Shown: piece by piece, positions 33,529 through 43,679 of the stretch
Numbering within the stretch: position 1 is the stretch's first letter
How the letters are laid out: each line of letters opens with the position of its first letter
Source: Bacillota bacterium
GTDB lineage: Bacteria; Bacillota; Clostridia; TANB77; CAG-465
Direction: 5' to 3'
NCBI GenBank assembly: GCA_023460235.1
Contig: JAEWRE010000067.1
Span: 1-64,000, forward strand
DNA length: 64,000 bases
Made by a program: the position numbers and the translations under genes
Notes under the pieces: model-generated
Database searches by the model: none
The model's input: the letters and a program-made list of their open reading frames with translations, nothing else
Told to the model about the DNA's origin: nothing

Positions 33529-33971
33529 AATGTATAAATTAAAGCATTTTCTTTATTATCAGAGTAATAATTTTTTCTTTTATTTATTAGTTTAAATCCA
33601 TTTTTTTCATATAATCTTTGAGCAGGGAAATTAGATTCTCTTACTTCTAACATAATAGTGCTTATATTATTTTCTTTTGCCAAATTTATTATATGATTAA
33701 GTAATACATTGCCATATCCTAATTTTTGAAACTCTTTAGCAATAACTATGGATAATAGATCCATTGAATCAAATATTTTACTAATGCCAACAAAACCTAT
33801 TAGTTTTGTTTTAGAGTTATTTGTTTTTAAAGCGAAGTAGTTATAATTTTCAATATTTAAATCCTCAATTAGTGATTTTTCACTTACTATATGGATACCA
33901 AGTTCTTTTTGGATTTCTATAATTTCACTTATATCATTTTTAGATAAGTTTTGTATAATATATTTATTCAC
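33516..33971 (-). CDS. rimI: Ribosomal-protein-alanine N-acetyltransferase RimI-like (GNAT)
   Basis: A 151-residue GNAT protein with LLSIVIAKEFQKLGYGNVLL (acetyl-CoA binding region) and MLEVRESNFPAQRLYEKNGF, typical of RimI. It acetylates the N-terminal Ala of S18 in well-studied bacteria. GTG start overlapping the end of tsaB by 8 bp, with AAAGGATG as the ribosome site. tsaE-tsaB-rimI is a standard operon. Confidence 0.92.
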   Translation of the reverse strand: MNKYIIQNLSKNDISEIIEIQKELGIHIVSEKSLIEDLNIENYNYFALKTNNSKTKLIGFVGISKIFDSMDLLSIVIAKEFQKLGYGNVLLNHIINLAKENNISTIMLEVRESNFPAQRLYEKNGFKLINKRKNYYSDNKENALIYTLKID

Positions 33972-34713
33972 TTTTCATCCTTTCTGCTTGAGAAAGTCTT
34001 GCATATTCAGCATTAAGTAAAAAAGCATCTTTTATATAGTTATCTTTGTTTGATACGTAGCTAAAAGCCTTTATGACATCTTTTGCGTTTGGATAATAAT
34101 TATATAAAACAATATTAGTATGATTAATAAATAGTTGAGATAGTTTTTCTTTATTTTCATCAATAATATCTCCAGCTAATATTATATTTTCATCTGTTAT
34201 ATTTTCAAAATTTTCAACTGATGTACTAAAAGCGTAATTAATTTCAGTATTTGAAATATCAGTTATTTTTTCTATATTGATACTTTTATCTAAACCTAGA
34301 TAAGTTATTTTATATAACGAAAAATAAACTCTATCATTTTTTGCATCTATAAATGTAGAAATGTAAGAAGACATATCTTCGTCATCTAGTTTAGTATTTT
34401 CAATAAATGCTTTTATTGCCATACACTCAAGTGTTGAAATAGAAAAAATCTTTTTATTTAATACATGTGCAAAAGCTTTTAATGTTGATAATCCAATACG
34501 AATTCCTGTAAATGATCCTGGACCATTAATACAAGCAAATGTATCAATCTCAGATAGAGAAGTACCAGAGATCTTTAAAGTATCATCAATAAGTGGTAAT
34601 AACTTTTCAGAATGCGTTATTTTATTATCAATACTATTCTCAAAAATTTCATTTCCTTTTTTTAAGCAAACTGATGCTACTTTTGTTGTAGTATCTATTG
34701 AAAGTATATTCAT
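33964..34713 (-). CDS. tsaB: tRNA threonylcarbamoyladenosine biosynthesis protein TsaB
   Basis: A 249-residue ASKHA-fold protein: MNILSIDTTTKVASVCLKKG, THSEKLLPLIDDTL and FACINGPGSFTGIRIGLSTL. It is a scaffold of the t6A37 synthesis complex with TsaD and TsaE. The start at 34713 is 8 bp after GGAGG. TsaE lies just upstream and RimI overlaps downstream; TsaD is not in the window. Confidence 0.94.
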   Translation of the reverse strand: MNILSIDTTTKVASVCLKKGNEIFENSIDNKITHSEKLLPLIDDTLKISGTSLSEIDTFACINGPGSFTGIRIGLSTLKAFAHVLNKKIFSISTLECMAIKAFIENTKLDDEDMSSYISTFIDAKNDRVYFSLYKITYLGLDKSINIEKITDISNTEINYAFSTSVENFENITDENIILAGDIIDENKEKLSQLFINHTNIVLYNYYPNAKDVIKAFSYVSNKDNYIKDAFLLNAEYARLSQAERMKSE

Positions 34714-34715
34714 TA

Positions 34716-35213
34716 TCATTTCCTCCATATGTGAAAGTATCTTTTATTATCATTTAATTCATCTTTAGATATATCAATAAATATTGTATTTTTAGGTAAT
34801 ATTTCTTTAATTATATTTCCCCATTCAATTATGCAAAGACCATTTTCAAAATATTCTGTTCCAATATCTGATATGAATTCATCTACGCTTTCAATTCTGT
34901 ATACGTCAAAATGATAAATTGATGATTCATCCTTTAATGTATATTCATTTACTATTGTAAATGTTGGGCTTGATACTTGATTTTCAATTTCAAAGTATTT
35001 TGCAATACCAGACATAAACACTGTTTTTCCGCTACCAAGTTCACCATTTAAAACTAATATATCAGAAGAATTTAGTTTTTTTGCAAAGTAATATCCTAGT
35101 TCATTAGTTTCTAAGTAAGAATTTGACTCTAAAGTGTAGTCAAAACTTGCTTTTTTTGAGGTATCGAATATTTGATTTACTAATTCTTCGATTTTGTTAT
35201 TTTCTTTAATCAC
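34716..35213 (-). CDS. tsaE: tRNA threonylcarbamoyladenosine biosynthesis ATPase TsaE
   Basis: A 165-residue P-loop ATPase: LVLNGELGSGKTVFMSGIAK, VSSPTFTIVNEY, YHFDVYRIESVDEF and LCIIEWG. It is needed for cycling of the TsaBD complex in t6A formation. Of two in-frame GTG codons (35222 and 35213), the second has AGGTGA at better spacing. First gene of the tsaE-tsaB-rimI operon, with a consensus promoter at 35230-35258. Confidence 0.93.
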   Translation of the reverse strand: MIKENNKIEELVNQIFDTSKKASFDYTLESNSYLETNELGYYFAKKLNSSDILVLNGELGSGKTVFMSGIAKYFEIENQVSSPTFTIVNEYTLKDESSIYHFDVYRIESVDEFISDIGTEYFENGLCIIEWGNIIKEILPKNTIFIDISKDELNDNKRYFHIWRK

Positions 35214-35229
35214 TATTTTCACCTAATTA

Positions 35230-35258
35230 ATTATATCAAAAAAATGTCTAAATTTCAA
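35230..35258 (-). promoter_or_regulatory. Promoter of tsaE-tsaB-rimI
   Basis: On the minus strand TTGAAA (35258-35253), a 17-bp spacer and TATAAT (35235-35230). Confidence 0.8.
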
Positions 35259-35305
35259 ATGTTAATATATTTTTTAAATATTTTGGACAAAATATAAATA
35301 ATATC

Positions 35306-35334
35306 TTGAAAATATTTGAAAAAATATATAAAAT
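35306..35334 (+). promoter_or_regulatory. Promoter of the CBM2-like prepilin-like gene
   Basis: TTGAAA (35306-35311), a 17-bp spacer and TAAAAT (35329-35334). Transcription would start near 35341, which excludes the TTG (35306) and ATG (35333) starts and favours the TTG at 35360. Confidence 0.6.
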
Positions 35335-35359
35335 GTATGATATAGTGGAAGGTGAAAAA

Positions 35360-37576
35360 TTGAAAGAAGCTAATGTGGATTTTGGTAAAGGGGGTATTAC
35401 TTTACTTGTGCTTGTTGTGTCAATTATAGTTATAATAATATTATCAACTGTAACGGTTCTAAATATAAATGATACAGCTACAGATGCAAGTAGAGCAAAT
35501 TTTTCAAAACAACTGGATACTATTACTGAAAAGTCAAAAGAATACTATGTGCAAAATAATGAAATGCCAACCATAAGTGGTACTAATGAAATGGCACTTA
35601 GTGACGTTTTAACATTAGGAGCTCTTAGCGATGAAGATAAATCTATTCTTTTAAGTGAAATGACAGAGGCAAATGATAATTATGATAACATTGAAGTTAA
35701 GAAATTTTATCAAATAGATTTGCAAAAAATAAGTATAAAGAATTCAAAAAGAGGAAACAAGAGTCTAGGCAACAATGATGTATACTTAATATCTGATTCT
35801 ATGAAAATTTATTATCTTAGAGGAATAAAAATTGGAACTGATAAGTATTTTTCTCTTTCATCAAGATTAAGCAGTGTACAAGAAATACAAGGAAAAACTC
35901 CAATTTATTCAAGTGTTGAAGTAGCAAACTTAACTGTGAAAAAAGAAAGAAATACTTGGACAAATAAAATTGGAATAGATGTAAAGGTAAGTATGAATGA
36001 TGATGAAAAACTATATATAAAATTGCCAAATACTGATAAAAAAATAGTTTCTACTTCAAAAGGATTAAATACTTTTAAATTTGATTCACTTGAAGAATTA
36101 GCAAATAATAACTTTTCAAATAAGGTAGTAGACCTTACCCAAGAAGAAATTAATTCATTTAAAATTCTTCCACAAAATAATAAAAATATAATTTTTATAA
36201 AAACAAAAAATGATAATGTAGTTGCAAATATAACTGTTGATTTATCAAATTATGAGACTGAATTACCAACTTATGATAATAGTAGTATAAAATTAGTTGA
36301 ATCAACTGATACAAATGTACTTCAAATTGTTGTAGCAGATGCTATAAGTGATATAAAAGAGACAAGATATGAGTATTTAACAAAATATAACGAATCTAAT
36401 GCTCTAGTAAACTACTACGGTAATGTGAATATTAATCAGGATTATTTATTAAATAATGGTAAAAAAGCGATTTTATGCTTTGAAACAACAACTTGCCTTA
36501 CAATACCTAAAAATGTCAATTCTGTAAGAGTCTTGTTAATAGACAATGCAGGAAATACTAATATGTTTGATGTCAATAATACATCCAGTCCTGTAATTTT
36601 AAACGCAGCTACAACAAATATAACATCTAAAACTTTAAATTTTAATGTAAATGTAATAGCAAAAAATAAAAATGTATCAAAAATCTATACATATTTAAGT
36701 ATAGATGGTTCTAGCTACAGCAATGAAGTAATATATGATGCAGTTGCAAATAGTGATAATTATTCTGTAAATTGCACATATTCAAATATACAAAGTGCAA
36801 AGAAGAATATATCAATAAAAATTGTAGCTTATGATAACTCTAATCCGAAGAAAATAATAGAAACTAAATATTTAAGTGCTACACCTGTAGTTGAAGTCGA
36901 AGTTCCAACTAACATATATACTAATAATTTTGATTTCACGACATGGGTCAGTGGAGGAGAATATTACTACTCTATAACTTTTTATATAACCAATACTTCA
37001 AATACTAGCGTAAATGGCTGGAATTTAGAAATGGATTTTCCATCTGGTTTAGTAGTAACAAATATATGGAATGCAACATATGCATCATCAAATAATAGAA
37101 TTACATTTACTAATATGTCATATAATTCTGTTATAGATCCTCAAAAAACTGTATCATTTGGTGTTCAATTTAAATATTCAAAGCTTGATTTTTATCCATA
37201 TAATATTAAGATTAATGGACAAAATATTCCAAATAAAGAAAAACCTGCAGTTAGTGGAAATATTGATGTAGCATTTAATCTTCAAAGTAAATGGCAATCA
37301 GGTCAATATTATTATTATAGTTATAGTATTGATGTTACAAATAAAACTTCAGCTGCAATAAAGACATGGGCATTTGATATAGTTACAGATTCTACTACAA
37401 ATATGTCTCAAATATGGAATGGAAAATATACTAAATCAAATGTAACGTACACAATATCAAATGTTGATTATAATGGAGCACTTTCAATAAATTATAAAGC
37501 AAATTTTGGAATGATTATTGAAACTAAAAATGCTAACTTTATACCAGTTGCTAGTAATTTAAAATTTACATATTAA
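35360..37576 (+). CDS. Prepilin-like anchored protein with two C-terminal CBM2-like domains
   Basis: A 738-residue protein. The start is the TTG at 35360 after GGAAGGTGAAAAA, giving MKEANVDFGKGGITLLVLVV and a long hydrophobic helix. Residues about 45-450 are homologous to the next gene product (YYVQNNEMPTISGTNEMALS against YYVKNNEMPTVNGTNVMSEQ) and contain the Ig-like mark IDNAGN. Residues about 515-630 and 632-738 are two domains like cellulose-binding family 2: spaced Trp, NTSNTSVNGWNLEMDFPSGL, ITNIWNATY-like and GVQF segments. A role in binding polysaccharide at the cell surface is a fair inference; the sugar is unknown. Confidence 0.8.
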   Translation: MKEANVDFGKGGITLLVLVVSIIVIIILSTVTVLNINDTATDASRANFSKQLDTITEKSKEYYVQNNEMPTISGTNEMALSDVLTLGALSDEDKSILLSEMTEANDNYDNIEVKKFYQIDLQKISIKNSKRGNKSLGNNDVYLISDSMKIYYLRGIKIGTDKYFSLSSRLSSVQEIQGKTPIYSSVEVANLTVKKERNTWTNKIGIDVKVSMNDDEKLYIKLPNTDKKIVSTSKGLNTFKFDSLEELANNNFSNKVVDLTQEEINSFKILPQNNKNIIFIKTKNDNVVANITVDLSNYETELPTYDNSSIKLVESTDTNVLQIVVADAISDIKETRYEYLTKYNESNALVNYYGNVNINQDYLLNNGKKAILCFETTTCLTIPKNVNSVRVLLIDNAGNTNMFDVNNTSSPVILNAATTNITSKTLNFNVNVIAKNKNVSKIYTYLSIDGSSYSNEVIYDAVANSDNYSVNCTYSNIQSAKKNISIKIVAYDNSNPKKIIETKYLSATPVVEVEVPTNIYTNNFDFTTWVSGGEYYYSITFYITNTSNTSVNGWNLEMDFPSGLVVTNIWNATYASSNNRITFTNMSYNSVIDPQKTVSFGVQFKYSKLDFYPYNIKINGQNIPNKEKPAVSGNIDVAFNLQSKWQSGQYYYYSYSIDVTNKTSAAIKTWAFDIVTDSTTNMSQIWNGKYTKSNVTYTISNVDYNGALSINYKANFGMIIETKNANFIPVASNLKFTY

Positions 37577-37649
37577 TATTAAAAATAAATTAAATCAAAA
37601 ATAAAGATATAAAATTTATTCATAAAGAAATTTTGGGGGCGATATATAG

Positions 37650-40490
37650 ATGAATAAAAAGCATGATAAAAATGGTATTTCTCTTTTAATACTTGTGGTC
37701 TCTATTGCAATTATACTAATAATATCTTCAGTTGCAATTGTAAACACAAATAAATCTTTAAAGGATGCTAAAATGTCTTCTTTTTCAGAAGAACTTGCAA
37801 CAATTGAAGATCAGGTGAAAATATATTATGTTAAAAATAATGAGATGCCAACTGTAAATGGTACAAACGTTATGTCAGAGCAAGAAATGATTAATTTAGC
37901 TGCTCTTGATAGTTCATCTATGACATCGCTTCAAAATGAATTATCATTAAATGGAGATCAAAGTAATGATACAAATTCTGGAGAATTTTATCAAATTGAT
38001 TTAAATAAACTTGATCTTGATAATGTAAAAAAAGGAACAAAACAGTCTTCACAAAATGATGTATATGTTGCATCATACCCTTCAATGAATATATATTATT
38101 TAAAGGGTGAAAAAATTGGTAGTGAATTATATTTTTCGCTTAGTTCAAGAATAACTGGTGTTGTTTCTCTTGATAAAATATTAAAAGACACATCATTTAC
38201 TACAATTCAAAAGGTAAATGGACTTATAGTAAAAAGTGATATTAAGACTTGGAATAGTAAAATGGGAATAACAATTCAAGCATTAATAGAATCAGATGAA
38301 AAATTACTTATAGGGTTATCTGGTGTTGATGGACAAAAAGAAGTTAGTACCAATATAGGATTAAATACATTTAATTTTAATAGTATTGATGACATTAAAT
38401 CAGTTGTTACTCTTACCAATGATGAGATAACTAGTTTTAATAACTATTCTGATTCAAAATATATAGATATAATAAAAAAGAAAAATGGTGTTAATATTGG
38501 AGTTATAAGAATAGATTTATCAAAATATGATAATGAAAAACCTAAAATAACTGAAAATCTTTCTGTTGAAGCAAGAGAACAAGAAAATGTAGGATATTTT
38601 AAAGTTTCTGATACTGGTGGAAGTGGTATTAAGGAAGTAAGGTATGACTTTTTAACTAGGTTTGATAATAATGGAAATATTGTACCGTATTATGAAAATA
38701 TTACATCATTTGATACATCATATTTAAGAAATCAAGGTAAAAAAGTGATTCCGGCATCAGATGGTAGTGCACAAGTGGTGCTTCCAAAAGACGTACAGTC
38801 TATACAGATATTAGTACAAGATAATGCGGGAAATAGTGAAATATTCACTCAAATAACTAGGCCAGATGTATATGTTGGTATAGTACCTAAAAATATGAAT
38901 GATACAAATGCAACGTTTGATTTAGTTGTTGACAGCTTAAATGGAATAAGTTTAGTTAATACATATATGAGTTTAGATGGTGTAACATATTCAAATTTAC
39001 AAGATTATACTTCAAGTAATTCAAATAAACTTGTTATAAAATGTGATAGATATACTACGATATCAACAGATAAAAGTTACATATATATAAAAGCTATAGT
39101 AAAAGATGCAAATGTTGATACAAGTAAAAGAAAAACTGAGGTAAGGGTTTTAAGAATTGATAGAAGTCAAGGTATTGTATCTAAAGTCAATGCGCCTAAA
39201 ATATTGCAGGGTATGACGCCGATAAAATTTGATACTAGTGGTAATGTTGTTGACACTACTTCTAGTGATTTGGATTGGTATTCATATGTAGATACAACAT
39301 ATAGTGCGAGTATATCTAACTGGGCAAATGCCAGAACTGTTGATGGAAGTGAGTGGGTATGGATTCCAAGATATGCATATAGAATAGTTAATGGATATCA
39401 TAGTAGTAATAAAGGAATTATAGAAATTAAGTTCTTAGATGGTGCTACAAATAATTTTATAGATGGAAGCGGACAAGCAGTATCTGATCCAGATAAAATT
39501 ACATATAATGGAAGTACACAAAATGAATTTTTAGTTCATCCAGCATTTGCTAATAACGTAAATAATGGTGGTTGGGATAGTGAGCTTACAGGAATGTGGG
39601 TAGCAAAATATGAAGCTGGATATGAGGAACCAGGTAATGCGATTGATTCTAACGTTACATATAGTGGAGACTCAAATACATACCTTTCAACTGGTAATTT
39701 TGGTGGAGCAAAGAACTATTATGGAAATATAACAAGTGGAACAACAAAAATAAAATATCCTGTATTTAAGGCAAATAGATATTCATATAGTGCTATAAAT
39801 ATTAGTTCTGCTTATAGCATATCAAAAGCTTTAGGTGATACAGCTAATCCTTATGGAATAACACCTAGTCTAAATCCACATCTTATGAAAACAACAGAAT
39901 ATGGTGCAATTTCATATCTTACATATAGCAAGTATGGAATTAATAGAAAAGATATAACTGTAAATAGTACTAATGCAAATATATCGGCGCAAGCAATTCA
40001 TGCAATTACTGCTGGTGGAAATGGTACAAATGCAAAAGCGTTAAATGAGGCAACAGCTATTACAAATAATAAACTACAAAGTTCAACTGGAAATATATAT
40101 GGAATATATGACTTATCAGGTGGATTATGGGAGGAGCAAGCAAGTTATATTTCAAATTATAATTCTAGCTTTTCTACATATGCTATAAATATGCTAAATG
40201 ATGGTGGTGCTACAACTAGTATAAAGTATAAATTAGTATATAGTAACGGTTATAGCTCGAAAATTAAAGGTGATGGAATTTATGAAACATCGTCGTCTTC
40301 AACAACTGATACAGATAGCAATAATAGTTGGAATAAAAATTACTCTGTTTTTCCATATAATGCTTATCCACTATTTTACTTATCAGGTAAATATTCAAAT
40401 GGAACGTCTGCTGGTATATTTACTTATCATCATGACACAGGATTATCTAGCTATGGGACTGGTTTTAGAGTTGCATTATCGCCTACATAA
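37650..40490 (+). CDS. Prepilin-like anchored protein with C-terminal FGE/lectin-like domain
   Basis: A 946-residue protein. MNKKHDKNGISLLILVVSIA begins the prepilin-like anchor. Residues 40-450 are paralogous to the previous protein, with QDNAGN near 391. From about residue 512 a domain runs to the end: GMTPIKFD, DWYSYVD, NWANARTVDGSEWVWIPRYA, ELTGMWVAKYEAG, NPHLMKTTEYGAISYLTYSK, IYGIYDLSGGLWEE and the final GTGFRVAL. Such a set resembles the formylglycine-generating-enzyme/C-type-lectin superfamily, without its catalytic Cys pair. A binding role at the surface is inferred. TTTTGGGGGCGAT precedes the start; probably one operon with 35360 and 40545. Confidence 0.8.
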   Translation: MNKKHDKNGISLLILVVSIAIILIISSVAIVNTNKSLKDAKMSSFSEELATIEDQVKIYYVKNNEMPTVNGTNVMSEQEMINLAALDSSSMTSLQNELSLNGDQSNDTNSGEFYQIDLNKLDLDNVKKGTKQSSQNDVYVASYPSMNIYYLKGEKIGSELYFSLSSRITGVVSLDKILKDTSFTTIQKVNGLIVKSDIKTWNSKMGITIQALIESDEKLLIGLSGVDGQKEVSTNIGLNTFNFNSIDDIKSVVTLTNDEITSFNNYSDSKYIDIIKKKNGVNIGVIRIDLSKYDNEKPKITENLSVEAREQENVGYFKVSDTGGSGIKEVRYDFLTRFDNNGNIVPYYENITSFDTSYLRNQGKKVIPASDGSAQVVLPKDVQSIQILVQDNAGNSEIFTQITRPDVYVGIVPKNMNDTNATFDLVVDSLNGISLVNTYMSLDGVTYSNLQDYTSSNSNKLVIKCDRYTTISTDKSYIYIKAIVKDANVDTSKRKTEVRVLRIDRSQGIVSKVNAPKILQGMTPIKFDTSGNVVDTTSSDLDWYSYVDTTYSASISNWANARTVDGSEWVWIPRYAYRIVNGYHSSNKGIIEIKFLDGATNNFIDGSGQAVSDPDKITYNGSTQNEFLVHPAFANNVNNGGWDSELTGMWVAKYEAGYEEPGNAIDSNVTYSGDSNTYLSTGNFGGAKNYYGNITSGTTKIKYPVFKANRYSYSAINISSAYSISKALGDTANPYGITPSLNPHLMKTTEYGAISYLTYSKYGINRKDITVNSTNANISAQAIHAITAGGNGTNAKALNEATAITNNKLQSSTGNIYGIYDLSGGLWEEQASYISNYNSSFSTYAINMLNDGGATTSIKYKLVYSNGYSSKIKGDGIYETSSSSTTDTDSNNSWNKNYSVFPYNAYPLFYLSGKYSNGTSAGIFTYHHDTGLSSYGTGFRVALSPT

Positions 40491-40544
40491 GAAGAGAAAA
40501 GAATTTTACAATATTATATATTAATATTTATATTGGAGGTAAAT

Positions 40545-43505
40545 ATGAAAAAAAAAGGGATAAGTCTTATTGTATTAGTAATAACAATAATAGTAATAAT
40601 AATAATAGCTGGAGCAATAATACTAAATTTAAGTAAAAACAATCCAATAGAAAGTGCAAAAAAAGCAAAATTTTTAAATGATATTGACACATTTAAAAGT
40701 GAACTTTCTCTCTATGAGTTAGGCAAAATGGCTGGTACTGACGGAAATTATGATCCAAAGTTATTAAACGCTGATAAAACTGGTTCAACAGATGGTGAAA
40801 ATACAACAATAACAGATATAATAACATCAATGGATAAAACAAGGTATCCTGATATCTTAGAGGTTGTAGCCGGAGAATTAGTATATGTGGGAAATAATCA
40901 AGATGAGTCAAATTGGTCAGATGGAGTAATTGAAGTAAAAGATTTTAAAATAAATATATCAGTAATACCAGATACAACACATTTTAGTGGAACAATATCA
41001 CTTACAGGAATGATGGTAGATGTAAATAAAATTGATTATTACAAAGTATATTTATCAACAACAAGTGGAGAACATGGCGATACGCCAGCACAAGAAATAA
41101 AAAAGAAAGAAACACCTGTAGACTTCAATATAACTGAAGGTGTCGAACCAAATAAAACATATTATATAATAGTTGAAGTTAAGATGAGTAATGAATCTAA
41201 TGTGAGAATAAAAGAAGTAAAAGTAAATTCATCAATAGATAGCACAGCACCAAACACGCCTCTAATATCATTATCAAATTATTCAAAAGAATTATTAATA
41301 ACACCAGTAGCAATTACATTAATAGATAATGAGGGTGGAAGTGGAATTAATAAAACAGGTAGTAAATATATAATTGATCAAAATTCAGCAAATTATGCTG
41401 AAGATGATAATATATGGCAAGCAGGAGCAATAAATTTAACATCTGGGAGTTTTATTGGAGATGTAGCGTCATTAGGGATTGAAGTTCCATCAGATGGAGA
41501 GTATTATATTCACGTGCTTTCAGTTGATAATGCAGGAAATAAAAAATCATCAACATCTTCAAAAGTAATAGTAGATACAATAGTACCAAATGAAGCAGAA
41601 ATCACAATACCAACAAGTACAACAACAGGCAGTGTTGATGCAACAGTTTTATTAAGTGATAATGAAAGTGGAAGTGGTATAAATTTAACTGAAAGTAAAT
41701 ACATATACTCAACAGTTTCATCACCATATGGAGATACTGAACCAATATGGAATAGTGCAACTGTATTTACAAAAGAAACTGAGAGGATAACCTTAACATC
41801 AAGCACAAATGAAATATATTATTTACATGTACTATTAGTTGATAAGGCCGGAAATAGAAGAGAAGTATTATCAAGTGGCGTAACAACAAATACAGATATA
41901 CCAGTAGCGCCAACCATAATAGGAACAACAGATACAAATGTATGGACAAATCAAAATGTTACATTAACAGTAAATGAAGTTACTTCACCTGGAATAACAA
42001 GATATGAATATTCTATAAACGGAGGAAATTGGCAAACATATAACAGTACAAATAAAATAGTAATAACATCATCAGGAACAACAACAGTAAAAGCAAGGGC
42101 AGTGAATAATGTAGGAGTAAATGGAGCAGAAAGTACAGGATATATAGTAAAAATAGACCAAACAAATCCATCAGTTTCATTTGGGACAAATGGAGCAAGT
42201 AATGTCGCAGTAGCAACTACTACAGTAATATTAAATGATAGCGAAAGTGGAATAAATACAAGTACATTAAAATACGTATGGAGTACAAGTATAACAGAAC
42301 CAAATAATGGATGGTCAACTTTTAATAATGGAGCAACATTAACTTATTCAACAGATGGCACTTACTATTTGTGGATAAAAGCAAATGACAATGCAGGGAA
42401 TCCAATATCAATAAAATCAAATGCATTTACCATTTTTTCAGAATATAATTCTGTAAAAGGAGTTAATAAACCTAAACTTGTAACAGGAATGACACCAATA
42501 AAATGGGATTCAAATGGTAATTTAATAGCAACAACAGAATCAGATACAGACTGGTATGATTATACAAATAAAAAATGGGCTAATGCAAGAACAGCCGATG
42601 GAAGCATGTGGGTATGGATACCAAGATATGAATATAAAATAACAACACCACATACAACTACAGCTCAAACTATATCAGTTAATTTTATACAGGCTACAAA
42701 TACTAGTGCAACTAGTGGATATATAATGCACCCTGCGTTTACATTTGGTACAACTGAACTTACAGGAATCTGGGTAGCAAAGTTTAGGGCTAGTGGAAGT
42801 ACTACTTCAGTTAGTAGTTTACCTAGTGCAAGAACTATGATTTTAGAGGAAATAGCAGGTGCCTTTAACGCATGTAGAAATATGGAAGCATATTATGGCT
42901 CAAAATACGGATGGGGAACATCTGGTAGTGGTATTGATACTCATTTAACCAAAAATATAGAGTATGGTGCAATATTATATCTATCTCAAAGTACATATGG
43001 AATTAATTCAAATATAGAAAAAAATATTAATACTCAATATTATACTGGAGGAGGTTCTGATAGTACGTCATATATTTTAAATACATCTCAAAGCACAACT
43101 GGTAATGTATTTGGTATATATGATATGAATGGACCATATCAAGAATCTGTATCTGCATATATTGGTGCATTAAGTACATCTGGTCAATATTATACATTAG
43201 CTAGTGCTGATATAAAATATAAGGATGTATATGTTATAGGTTCTACTGATTCCTATACTGAAAATTATGAAGCTAATTCTGGTAGAAAAGGGGATGCAGT
43301 TTATGAAGTAAGTGCTTCTCCGTATGGAACTACTTGGTATTTACAATATTCATCTTATCCAACGTCATATGATCCAATATTTACAAGAGGAAGTCATTAT
43401 GCATCAAGCAGTTCATATGGAGCATTTTCAGTTACGGGTACAGATGGAGATTATTATAGTAAAGTAACATTTAGACCAGTATTGGTTGTTGGAAATGGAC
43501 TTTAA
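40545..43505 (+). CDS. Prepilin-like anchored protein with Ig-like stalk and FGE/lectin-like head
   Basis: A 986-residue protein. The ATG at 40545 follows TTGGAGGTAAAT. The anchor MKKKGISLIVLVITIIVIII leads into NNPIESAKKAKFL. A stalk of about five Ig/Fn3-like domains (about 140-630) repeats VDNAGNKKSS, VDKAGNRREV and NDNAGNPISI. The head (about 640-986) has GMTPIKWDSNG, WANARTADGSMWVWIPRYEY, ELTGIWVAKF, IEYGAILYLSQSTYGI, VFGIYDMNGPYQES and FRPVLVV, homologous to the heads at 37650 and 52406. Likely an elongated surface adhesin. No enzyme residues are recognised. Confidence 0.8.
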   Translation: MKKKGISLIVLVITIIVIIIIAGAIILNLSKNNPIESAKKAKFLNDIDTFKSELSLYELGKMAGTDGNYDPKLLNADKTGSTDGENTTITDIITSMDKTRYPDILEVVAGELVYVGNNQDESNWSDGVIEVKDFKINISVIPDTTHFSGTISLTGMMVDVNKIDYYKVYLSTTSGEHGDTPAQEIKKKETPVDFNITEGVEPNKTYYIIVEVKMSNESNVRIKEVKVNSSIDSTAPNTPLISLSNYSKELLITPVAITLIDNEGGSGINKTGSKYIIDQNSANYAEDDNIWQAGAINLTSGSFIGDVASLGIEVPSDGEYYIHVLSVDNAGNKKSSTSSKVIVDTIVPNEAEITIPTSTTTGSVDATVLLSDNESGSGINLTESKYIYSTVSSPYGDTEPIWNSATVFTKETERITLTSSTNEIYYLHVLLVDKAGNRREVLSSGVTTNTDIPVAPTIIGTTDTNVWTNQNVTLTVNEVTSPGITRYEYSINGGNWQTYNSTNKIVITSSGTTTVKARAVNNVGVNGAESTGYIVKIDQTNPSVSFGTNGASNVAVATTTVILNDSESGINTSTLKYVWSTSITEPNNGWSTFNNGATLTYSTDGTYYLWIKANDNAGNPISIKSNAFTIFSEYNSVKGVNKPKLVTGMTPIKWDSNGNLIATTESDTDWYDYTNKKWANARTADGSMWVWIPRYEYKITTPHTTTAQTISVNFIQATNTSATSGYIMHPAFTFGTTELTGIWVAKFRASGSTTSVSSLPSARTMILEEIAGAFNACRNMEAYYGSKYGWGTSGSGIDTHLTKNIEYGAILYLSQSTYGINSNIEKNINTQYYTGGGSDSTSYILNTSQSTTGNVFGIYDMNGPYQESVSAYIGALSTSGQYYTLASADIKYKDVYVIGSTDSYTENYEANSGRKGDAVYEVSASPYGTTWYLQYSSYPTSYDPIFTRGSHYASSSSYGAFSVTGTDGDYYSKVTFRPVLVVGNGL

Positions 43506-43620
43506 TAAATTAATGATTTGAAGATATAATTAAATAATAATATATAAAAAAATCAGAAACACAGGAATTTATATTTTACTTTTTATTTTTAAATATTTTA
43601 AGCAAAAAACATATATATAA

Positions 43621-43649
43621 TTTACATAATACAAAATATATGATATAAT
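43621..43649 (+). promoter_or_regulatory. Promoter of the 101-aa gene
   Basis: TTTACA (43621-43626), a 17-bp spacer and TATAAT (43644-43649). Confidence 0.7.
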
Positions 43650-43679
43650 TGAAGTAATCGATATTAAAGAGGAAATTAT

